DNA of 5,265 bases from Flavobacteriaceae bacterium (lineage in GTDB: Bacteria > Bacteroidota > Bacteroidia > Flavobacteriales > Flavobacteriaceae). Under the pieces are notes generated by a model, which worked only from the letters and a program-made list of their open reading frames with translations, did no database searches and had not been told where the DNA came from. How positions within the stretch are numbered: the stretch's first letter is position 1; each line of letters starts with the position of its first letter. Below are positions 1 to 5,265 of this stretch, one piece after another. The stretch spans positions 1 through 5,265 of the forward strand of contig JAESUF010000174.1 of the NCBI GenBank assembly GCA_016763215.1, given 5' to 3'. Made by a program: the position numbers and the translations under genes.

Positions 1-449
1 CCTAAGATAACTCTAGGGTTGTTCGGGGCTATCTTAATTGCTCTGGCGTATATTGCTGAATTTTTTCCAGACAATGCCATTCCGTATTTTTGGCCATCAA
101 AAGCAATATATGCTGTATTATGTAAGGCTTGCATAATCATAATTTCCGGATTGTTTGGAGAAATTGAAGCAGCCATATTTAAGTGCTCTTCTGCTTTGTC
201 TAAATTGGCTTTTAGTTTGGCTTCGTCTTTAATACCAAAAGAAGACATTACAGTTACATATCCTGCATAATAAGAGGGGAGCCAATTCTCTTTTTCCGCT
301 TTAGAAATGCGCACAAATAAATTGCTCGCTTCTGTTAGTTTTTCTTGCCCCCAAAGATCAAAAGCTTGGTTCATTCCTTTTTCATATTGAGTTTGTGCTG
401 TTGAGTTTAAGGCAAATAATACTCCGATGAATAAAAATAATTTTCTCAT
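1..449 (-). CDS. Secreted TPR-like protein, C-terminus cut by window edge
   Basis: The reading frame is open from the ATG at 447-449 to the left edge, giving 149 codons plus two bases, so the C-terminus lies outside the window. The first residues, MRKLFLFIGVLFALNSTAQ, form a typical Bacteroidota signal peptide, with likely cleavage after the TAQ. The mature part is rich in helix-forming residues, and two stretches resemble the ends of TPR helices: AASISPNNPEIM near residue 93 and AIKIAPNNPRVIL at the right end of the visible part. This suggests a periplasmic or membrane-anchored tetratricopeptide-type scaffold; no enzymatic motif is visible. It lies 34 bp after the DUF2306 gene on the same strand, with no terminator or convincing promoter between them, so cotranscription is likely. 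The start is supported because the signal peptide begins directly at this ATG. The family is inferred from repeat style only; the specific function is unknown. Confidence 0.8.
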   Translation of the reverse strand, partial: MRKLFLFIGVLFALNSTAQTQYEKGMNQAFDLWGQEKLTEASNLFVRISKAEKENWLPSYYAGYVTVMSSFGIKDEAKLKANLDKAEEHLNMAASISPNNPEIMIMQALHNTAYIAFDGQKYGMALSGKNSAIYARAIKIAPNNPRVIL

Positions 450-483
450 AATTAACTGATTTTTATAATTTTAGTATATGCTG

Positions 484-1110
484 TTAGTTAGCTAGTGTTG
501 GTTTAAATTTTTGTTTGATAATAAAATAAGCAACAATAATATTAGGAACCCATGCAACCCAAGCAACTGCTTTATATCCAGGTATAAACCCTCCCATGGT
601 ACTTGTTAAAATTGGAAGCCAAATTCTAAGTGTTACTGCACCAAAACATGCAGCGTAACTATAAATCATCATTTTCTGATGTGTTGTAATGTCTTTTCTT
701 CGGATTGAAGTATATCCTTTTATAGTGGTGAATAACCATACAATTCCTAACCCGATAAAACCAGTTTTAGCAATCCAACCGCCTGTTGCAAAAAAACCAA
801 TATAGATTCCAGAAATCCCGCTAAACAATACAGAGATCATATAGATTTTTCCAATATTTCGATGCCATTGAATTTTTGTTCTCCGAATCTTTTTATTGAA
901 TTGAATCCACCCAATTAGTAAAGCGATTCCCCCTAAAACAATATGTGTATAGAACATTGTATTCCATACAAGATCTGCTAATACTTCTGAAGATTTTGAC
1001 CCTAGTAAACCAAAAGTTCTATCTGGGACTAAAAAGTAGATAATAGGATACAACCCAATTGCAATTGATGTAATAGCGATTAATACGTACGAAACTTTTT
1101 TAGCGAGCAT
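484..1110 (-). CDS. DUF2306 family six-helix inner-membrane protein
   Basis: This 208-residue protein is almost entirely hydrophobic, with about six membrane segments at roughly residues 7-28, 50-71, 88-107, 113-133, 148-168 and 180-198. It carries the spaced pattern I associate with DUF2306: H56 with G60-G61 and a following GWIQF at the end of helix 2; H83-R84 followed by GKIY before helix 3; and H144-Q145 before a helix containing R162 and P166. The family has no settled function. Histidines close to membrane edges could bind a metal or haem, but that is inference. Its ATG is 1 nt after the stop of the DUF2141 gene, which indicates translational coupling and a shared job or shared regulation with that secreted protein and the receptor upstream. 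Length and start are normal for the family and nothing looks broken. Confidence 0.85.
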   Translation of the reverse strand: MLAKKVSYVLIAITSIAIGLYPIIYFLVPDRTFGLLGSKSSEVLADLVWNTMFYTHIVLGGIALLIGWIQFNKKIRRTKIQWHRNIGKIYMISVLFSGISGIYIGFFATGGWIAKTGFIGLGIVWLFTTIKGYTSIRRKDITTHQKMMIYSYAACFGAVTLRIWLPILTSTMGGFIPGYKAVAWVAWVPNIIVAYFIIKQKFKPTLAN

Positions 1111-1111
1111 G

Positions 1112-1537
1112 TTATTTGATTGTAATTTTTAAATGATTGTTTTTTTGAATGCTAAATTGTGCCTTCTTATATTTTGGCGGGCCAAAACTTCCTTTTTCAT
1201 TATTCGAAAAAGCGTAAGGCTCTTTTGGAATTCCCAAAAAGTTTTTGTCTAATTTTCCATTACCATTTACATCATGGAATAATGAAAATGCATAGGTTCC
1301 TTTTTCTATTTCTTTAAATTCGAGAATGGCTTTTCCATTCTTCACTTTTGCTTTAGAACCTTTGTGTATTTTTTTTAAAAAGTTTTCTTCTCCATTGTAT
1401 AGCGCAAGATAAATTTCACCCTTGTTGTATTTCGTGACAGTTATTTCGATGGTCAGGTTTATGGTTTCTTTTTCTTGAGAAATAGCTGAAAAAATCCCAC
1501 TAGAAATAGCTAAAAAAGTAAATAGAATTGTTCTCAT
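1112..1537 (-). CDS. Secreted DUF2141 domain protein
   Basis: This 141-residue protein begins with a signal peptide, MRTILFTFLAISSGIFSAIS, likely cleaved near residue 20-21. The rest is one DUF2141 domain: an early beta strand GEIYLALYNGEENFLKK (about 40-56), then KGTYAFSLFHDVNGNGKLD (79-97), GIPKEPYAFSNN (102-113) and FGPPKYKKAQF (118-128). The segment HDVNGNGKLD has a D-x-N-x-N-G-x-x-D spacing (D89, N91, N93, D97) like an EF-hand or dockerin calcium loop. The family is small, all-beta and of unknown function; it is expected in the periplasm or at the outer membrane. The gene lies 90 bp after the receptor and 1 nt before the DUF2306 gene, all on one strand. The ATG at 1535-1537 is chosen because the signal peptide starts there. 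The domain call is firm; the role is unknown. Confidence 0.88.
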   Translation of the reverse strand: MRTILFTFLAISSGIFSAISQEKETINLTIEITVTKYNKGEIYLALYNGEENFLKKIHKGSKAKVKNGKAILEFKEIEKGTYAFSLFHDVNGNGKLDKNFLGIPKEPYAFSNNEKGSFGPPKYKKAQFSIQKNNHLKITIK

Positions 1538-1627
1538 TGGTTGTTTTGATGATTCAAATATCTTATGATTTTTTATTTAGAAACATAAATTGTTCCGAAT
1601 TGTTGTTTTTCCTTTCTGAACTGTTAT

Positions 1628-3783
1628 TTATAGGTTATCTAGTTGATTTGTTTTTTTATCATCACTAATCGTCCAGAAGAAACCAACAAAGAAAAACCGA
1701 TCTGCATTCGGAACGATTGCTTCTCTTGCGAATGTTCCATTAATGTTAGGTTGATTGGCATAATTGTAACCAAATACATTCTTTGTTCCTAGAGCATTGT
1801 TGATAGAAAAATATAGAATCTTTTGTTGATCAATCAAATACGCCCAGTTCAAACTAATAGAGTTATAGCTTTTTGTTTGTTGATTTAAAAATCCGGCTTC
1901 ATTAGGATTTGTGTAACTCCTTCCAGAAGCAAAATTGTAACTAAATCCTAGTTGACTTTTCCATTTTTCAATCCAATGTTTACTTACAACCGATAAATTA
2001 TGAGTAGAAGCAAAATTTGGCCTCGCTGCTACTGGATAGTTTTTATAATCTCTCTCAGTATCTAAATAAGAATAAGAGACCCAGTAATCCGTGTTTTTAA
2101 TGGATTTGCTATCTCTCCAAAAAATATCAATTCCCTTTGCAAAACCACTTCCATCATTACTGTAGTTACTCGTAAAATTAGCCATGTCGGTATCATACTT
2201 TACCAAATTGTTATAGTCTTTGTAATACCCTTCAATTCTGAAAATTTGTTTGTCTTTTACATACTGGAAGTTTGCAATTAAATGCGAAGTGTTTTCAGCT
2301 GTAAAATTGTTATTGAATTTTAAAAGAGTACTGTTAGGGTTCTGATAAAACTGCCCATAGGCTAGAGAGAATTGCGAGTTTGCTCCAGATTTATAAGCAT
2401 AGAAGCTCTTGGTGAGATTGTTGTTTCATTTAATAACTCTGAATGCTCTACTCTTATTCCAATTTTTGAAGCTAATTTTTTTGAATAGAAAATATCTGCT
2501 TCAGTAAAGATCCCTGAAATATTATTTTGAAATCCAGATTCAAAGTTCCCATTGACATCACTTAAAAAGTCTTCGCTGAAATCAGTAATAAAATATTCGA
2601 CTCCAAAATTTAGTTTAAACCGGTTGCTATATCGTTTTCTTAATTTTATTTTTATGTGAGCAGAGTTCTCATTATCTTTAATGAGGTCATCTTCAATAGT
2701 AATTTCGGTATTGTCGTTCGCAAGTGAAAATCCAGTTGAGATTGTCCAATTATTCCCTAAAAAACCTTTGTAAGATCCGTTGATGTATAAGTTTCTGTTT
2801 TGTAATGCGAATCGGAATCCATCAACAAAATTGATATCCTGTTGTATCAAATCGAAATCTGAATAACTATAAGCGCCATATAGTTTTAATAGCCCATCAT
2901 TTTTTAGTTTGTAACGGTATACCATTTCACCAGTGATAGCTTGTATAGGCTTATTCCAAGTGTTTTTGTCAGGAAATAATTCTTGATAAGGAGCAAGGTT
3001 TATATAGGAAGTATTGATGCTAAAAGATCCTTTATCCCATTTTTGTGTATTACCTACACCTACACCAACAGTCATAAAAGAAATGTCTGTTTGTTCTTGT
3101 ACAGGTTCATCGATTGTATTTAAAAGTAAAACACTTGATAGTGCTTGTCCATATTCCGCAGAATAACCTCCTGTTGAGAATGTGATTCCTTTAAATAGGA
3201 AAGGAGAGAAACGTCCTCGTGTGGGGATATTGTTAGCACTAGGAGTAAAAGGGGTAAATACACGAATTCCGTCAATAAAAATTTGAGTTTCTTCAGCTGC
3301 ACCACCTCTAACAAATAAACGACCATCTTCGGCAACTGTAGAGGTTCCTGGTAAGGTTTGTAAAGCACCAACAAAATCACCTAAGGCACTTGCAGTAGTA
3401 ACGATATCTAAAGGTTTTAAGGCAGTTACTTTCGCATTGTCTCCTGCTTCAAATGTACCTGCATTAATAATTACTGCATCCAAGGTGTTCACGTCTTCTC
3501 GAAGCTTAATAACTAGCTTTTTAAAAGTTGTAATATCAGCGGTTAATTTGTATTCCTCAAAAGAAATGAATGACACAATAAGAGTTTGTGTTCCCTTTTC
3601 CGAAGAGGCGAATGAAAATTCTCCTTTTTCGTTAGTAGAAGCTCCGTCATAGGTTCCATCTAAATAGACATTGGCTCCGAAAATAGGATCACCTTCTTTG
3701 TCAGTAACTTTTCCAGATACTGTGGTCTGTGCTAAAAAAGTAATGCTAGAGAATAAGCATACTAAGAATAATATTTTTTTCAT
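1628..3783 (-). pseudogene. TonB-dependent receptor with carboxypeptidase-regulatory-like domain, frameshifted
   Basis: This is an outer-membrane beta-barrel receptor that would take up a ligand using TonB energy. From the ATG at 3781-3783, residues 1-19 are a signal peptide (MKKILFLVCLFSSITFLAQ). Residues 20-95 form a CarboxypepD_reg-like beta domain (VSGKVTDKEGDPIFGANVYL). A possible TonB box, LDAVIINA, lies near 101. The plug spans about 115-230, with LFVRGGAAEETQIFIDG at 156-172 and GGYSAEYGQALSSVL at 206-220. Barrel strands follow. The frame is intact for 462 codons to 2398, then runs out of frame and stops at 2362. One frame over, the homologous barrel continues without a stop (SGANSQFSLAYGQFYQNP and onward) to 1628, ending in RFFFVGFFWTISDD. 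Adding one base restores about 718 residues, a normal length for a small receptor. An upstream in-frame ATG at 3817-3819 precedes the signal peptide and overlaps the predicted promoter, so it is not used here. No SusD gene is present, so a metal, siderophore, vitamin or small-molecule ligand is more likely than a glycan (inference). Confidence 0.88.
2396..2400 (-). other. One-base deletion (frameshift) in the receptor barrel
   Basis: On the minus strand the receptor reads correctly through SPRAS-Met (ATG at 2398-2400), then shifts. Inserting a single base here, most simply a second G to make ATGGCT, joins the upstream frame to the downstream one. This gives ISPRAS-M-AYKSGANSQFSLAYGQFYQ, a conserved stretch in barrel receptors of this type. 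Without it, translation adds 11 foreign residues and ends at 2362. There is no long homopolymer and no X-XXY-YYZ slippery heptamer, so programmed frameshifting is not suggested. Sequencing error and real mutation cannot be told apart from one sequence. Confidence 0.85.
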
Positions 3784-3802
3784 TGTTTGATTTTTGATGG
3801 TA

Positions 3803-3835
3803 CAAATGTGTAACAACACAAATGATTATAACAAA
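3803..3835 (-). promoter_or_regulatory. Predicted Bacteroidota-type promoter of the receptor operon
   Basis: On the minus strand, TTTG at 3832-3835 (-33 element) is followed after 21 nt by CACATTTG at 3803-3810. The latter matches the Bacteroidota -7 consensus TAnnTTTG at all but the first specified base. Transcription would start around 3796-3799, leaving a leader of roughly 13-16 nt before the ATG at 3783. The spacing is at the long end of the usual range, which would fit a promoter that needs an activator. This is a consensus match by eye, not a mapped start. Confidence 0.5.
3807..3820. repeat. Short inverted repeat overlapping the -7 box
   Basis: TGTGT (3807-3811) and ACACA (3816-3820) form perfect 5-bp arms around a 4-bp spacer. 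The arm at 3807-3811 overlaps the predicted -7 element. A repressor could bind here, but arms this short can arise by chance in AT-rich DNA. Confidence 0.25.
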
Positions 3836-3873
3836 AAGAATGACCGAGTTGTAAAAAAGGAATGATGAGTTGT
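3832..3873 (-). repeat. Two adjoining 21-bp imperfect direct repeats, candidate activator site
   Basis: On the minus strand two 21-bp units lie end to end, at 3873-3853 and 3852-3832. Both begin with ACAACTC and both end in a five-T run; ungapped they agree at 14 of 21 positions, and a one-base shift also aligns a shared CATTC. The 21-bp period puts both copies on the same face of the helix. The proximal unit ends in TTTTTG, so it overlaps the predicted -33 element. Direct half-sites with a 21-bp period, the nearer one overlapping the promoter element, are known for AraC-type activators (araI1/araI2, XylS sites). LytTR regulators also bind direct repeats with about this period, so they are an alternative. 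Confidence 0.55.
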
Positions 3874-3943
3874 TTTTGAGGAAAAGTTTTCTAGCTGAGT
3901 GGTGTCAATAATAAGTAATTCAAGAAAGAAATAGATTAGAAAA

Positions 3944-4882
3944 CTACATTACTGGAATACAAAGATCTATGATGAACTTCTTTTCTGGATGTTCTTCATG
4001 ATTGTTGTAATAAATTTCGAAAGGATCTTTGTCTGTTGCTTTTTTGTAACCGTTTTCATTCATCCAAACAAAGCTAGACTCCCAAGCTTGTTGAAACTCT
4101 GAAGGACTAATTTCCATTCGTGAAACAACACATTTCCCTGTATTAAGTGTTCTAAGGCCTATTTTTCCTTCAGTAGAAACAGGAGAATTTAAAACCATGC
4201 AGGCACTCATTCTAAGGTGACTAGGATCTGTAATTTTAGGGCTATCATGATAGATACTAACCATTCGTAAGTTTTCTTGAGTCATTAAGCCTTTAGGAGT
4301 TGCCCAACGAATAAGATCATTAAAGGCATTGCTAATTAAATCCATTTCTCCTACATGACTGATATAAGCCAAATCCAAAGTATCTACTATTTTTACTTCC
4401 GTGGTTGCATTCATTTTTATCCAGTTTAAAGAATTAGTAATGTTGCAAATGTATTTTTCGAAAGTAACTTTGAGTTGACCATTCTTGCTTTTGGTTTTGC
4501 AAATCTTGCTAAATTTTTCTGGACTCGATTCTTTAAATTCTTGCGGACTAAGGCCATAAAATTTTTTAAAAGCTCTTGAGAAGGAAGAGAGGCTAGAGAA
4601 ACCAATTGTTTCAGAAACTTCAGTAACAGGAATTTCTTTTTGATGCAAAAGAAAAGAAGCGCCTTTTTCAATTCGTCTTCTTGTAATAAAATTATTGACA
4701 GTTTCGCCCATGACTACTGAAAACAATCGGTGAAAATGGTATGGAGAAAAGTGTGCTGCTTTGGCTACATCTTCTAAAAGTAGTTTGGCTTGAATGTTTT
4801 CTTCAATATATCTGATAGCCTTGTTTATTCGGGCAATATTTTCATTAGCGATACTTATTGAAGGCTCCATAAACTTGTTCAT
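3944..4882 (-). CDS. AraC family transcription regulator with GyrI-like effector-binding domain
   Basis: The 312-residue protein has the N-terminal-HTH architecture seen in Rob-like regulators. Residues about 15-118 are the AraC/XylS DNA-binding domain: the first helix-turn-helix is in LLEDVAKAAHFSPYHFHRLF (35-54), the second in PVTEVSETIGFSSLSSFSRAF (85-105), followed by the family signature KKFYGLSPQEF. Residues about 118-155 are a basic linker. Residues about 158-312 form a GyrI-like small-molecule domain (TEVKIVDTLDLAYISHVGEM near the start, DPFEIYYNN near 286-294), which is expected to sense a cytoplasmic ligand. The ATG at 4880-4882 overlaps the end of the NADH dehydrogenase gene by 38 nt; an internal ATG at 4868-4870 (MEPSIS) is equally compatible with the fold and gives a 26-nt overlap. 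It sits just upstream of the receptor operon and is the likely regulator of the direct-repeat site. The inducer is unknown. Confidence 0.9.
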   Translation of the reverse strand: MNKFMEPSISIANENIARINKAIRYIEENIQAKLLLEDVAKAAHFSPYHFHRLFSVVMGETVNNFITRRRIEKGASFLLHQKEIPVTEVSETIGFSSLSSFSRAFKKFYGLSPQEFKESSPEKFSKICKTKSKNGQLKVTFEKYICNITNSLNWIKMNATTEVKIVDTLDLAYISHVGEMDLISNAFNDLIRWATPKGLMTQENLRMVSIYHDSPKITDPSHLRMSACMVLNSPVSTEGKIGLRTLNTGKCVVSRMEISPSEFQQAWESSFVWMNENGYKKATDKDPFEIYYNNHEEHPEKKFIIDLCIPVM

Positions 4883-5265
4883 CCGATTTAAAAGAGTACT
4901 TATTTTTGTTTTTATAAGGTCTAATAATAAGTCTAGTTTCTCTATCGAAACGAATATAGTTATAGACCCAATTCATAAATACAATGATCTTGTTTCTAAA
5001 ACCAATTAATGGAAATAAGTGGACAAACATCCAAACAAACCATGCAAAAACCCCTTGAAATTTCCATTTAGGTAAATCAACCACAGCTTTGTTCCTTCCA
5101 ATGGTAGCCATAGAGCCTTTATCATTGTATACAAATGCTTTTTTCTTTTTCCCTTTTAATTCAGCGAGTATGTTTTTTGCTAATAGTTTCCCTTGCTGAA
5201 TAGCAGGTAGCGCCATCATTGGATGTCCATATTCGTATTTTTCGGATTGCATGGATGCTACATCA
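4845..5265 (-). CDS. ndh: Type II NADH dehydrogenase (NDH-2), C-terminal part only
   Basis: The frame enters from the right edge, so the N-terminus and both Rossmann nucleotide-binding motifs lie outside the window; 139 residues are visible. The first residues are DVAS, the end of the conserved GDxA motif that positions FAD in this flavoprotein family. They are followed by GHPMMALPAIQQGKLLAKNI, the usual A..A.QQG....NI helix. The tail has the NDH-2 membrane-binding pattern: FQGVFAWFVWMFVHLF, then LIGFRNKIIVFMNWVYNYI and RLIIRP. The enzyme oxidises NADH and reduces quinone at the inner face of the cytoplasmic membrane without pumping protons. The stop (TAA at 4845-4847) lies inside the AraC-type gene, so the two are probably cotranscribed, although a functional link is not evident. 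The family call is strong; the symbol ndh is used generically. Confidence 0.85.
   Translation of the reverse strand, partial: DVASMQSEKYEYGHPMMALPAIQQGKLLAKNILAELKGKKKKAFVYNDKGSMATIGRNKAVVDLPKWKFQGVFAWFVWMFVHLFPLIGFRNKIIVFMNWVYNYIRFDRETRLIIRPYKNKNKYSFKSDEQVYGAFNKYR

Larger units (their letters stand above)
3784..3943. other. Intergenic region between AraC gene and receptor
   Basis: This 160-bp gap separates the stop of the AraC-type gene from the receptor start, both on the minus strand. Its receptor-proximal half holds a Bacteroidota-type promoter, a short inverted repeat over the -7 box and a pair of 21-bp direct repeats. The half next to the AraC stop (about 3880-3943) has only a weak A/T palindrome (GAAAAGTTTTC). 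I see no GC-rich hairpin followed by a T run, so read-through from the AraC gene remains possible. Confidence 0.7.

Noticed and set aside
19..270. Open frame of 83 codons on the plus strand
   Set aside because: It lies antisense inside the TPR-like gene, whose minus-strand frame has a signal peptide and coherent composition. The plus-strand product resembles nothing recognisable.
1555..1583. Possible internal promoter for the DUF2141 gene: GATATTTG on the minus strand at 1555-1562
   Set aside because: The -7-like box has one mismatch, but the only -33 candidate 17 nt upstream is TTTC rather than TTTG. The match is too weak in AT-rich DNA.
1538..1627. Terminator between the receptor and the DUF2141 gene
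   Set aside because: No stem with a following T run could be found on the minus strand, so the gap does not clearly end the transcript.
2362..2410. Programmed ribosomal frameshift in the receptor
   Set aside because: No slippery heptamer or downstream stem is visible, and the family normally uses one continuous frame. Deletion or sequencing error is simpler.
3120..3380. Alternative minus-strand frame within the receptor
   Set aside because: It overlaps the plug domain, which is clearly read in another frame (LFVRGGAAEETQIFIDG).
3437..3652. Open frame of 71 codons on the plus strand
   Set aside because: It is antisense to the regulatory-like and plug-proximal part of the receptor, where the minus frame carries clear domain motifs.
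4426..4671. Alternative minus-strand frame within the AraC-type gene
   Set aside because: It overlaps the second helix-turn-helix and the linker of a well-supported gene and has a low-complexity, lysine/leucine-rich product.
4794..5009. Open frame on the plus strand across the ndh/AraC junction
   Set aside because: It is antisense to two recognised genes, with no family resemblance.
1..5265. CRISPR array, tRNA, rRNA, insertion sequence or prophage traits
   Set aside because: No regular spacer-repeat array, cloverleaf-like segment, transposase or terminal inverted repeats were seen. The composition looks even and the gene content is ordinary chromosomal.

Overview
The window is AT-rich and every supported gene lies on the minus strand. 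The gene families point to a marine or host-associated member of the Flavobacteriia (Bacteroidota). They include an outer-membrane TonB-dependent receptor with an N-terminal carboxypeptidase-regulatory-like domain, DUF2141 and DUF2306 proteins, and an AraC regulator with a GyrI-like effector domain. The one convincing promoter has the Bacteroidota form (TTTG, then a TAnnTTTG-like box), and Shine-Dalgarno sequences are not evident. The genus cannot be named from the sequence alone.

Read in the direction of transcription (right to left), the layout is: (1) the C-terminal third of a type II NADH dehydrogenase, cut by the right edge; (2) an AraC/GyrI-type regulator whose start overlaps the end of that gene; (3) a 160-bp gap with a candidate promoter preceded by two adjoining 21-bp direct repeats; (4) a TonB-dependent receptor gene of about 718 codons, broken by an apparent one-base deletion near 2397; (5) a 90-bp gap; (6) a secreted DUF2141 protein; (7) a six-helix DUF2306 membrane protein, 1 nt downstream; (8) after 34 bp, the start of a secreted TPR-like protein cut by the left edge.

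Inferred function: genes 4 to 8 look like one transcription unit for an envelope system. It would comprise an outer-membrane receptor, a small periplasmic or surface beta-domain protein, an inner-membrane polytopic protein and a secreted helical-repeat protein. The upstream AraC/GyrI protein is the natural candidate to regulate it, and the 21-bp tandem repeat touching the -33 element is arranged like a classical AraC-type activator site. No SusD partner is visible, which argues against a glycan-uptake system, but the substrate is unknown. The receptor frameshift is either a sequencing error or a genuine, probably recent, inactivation.
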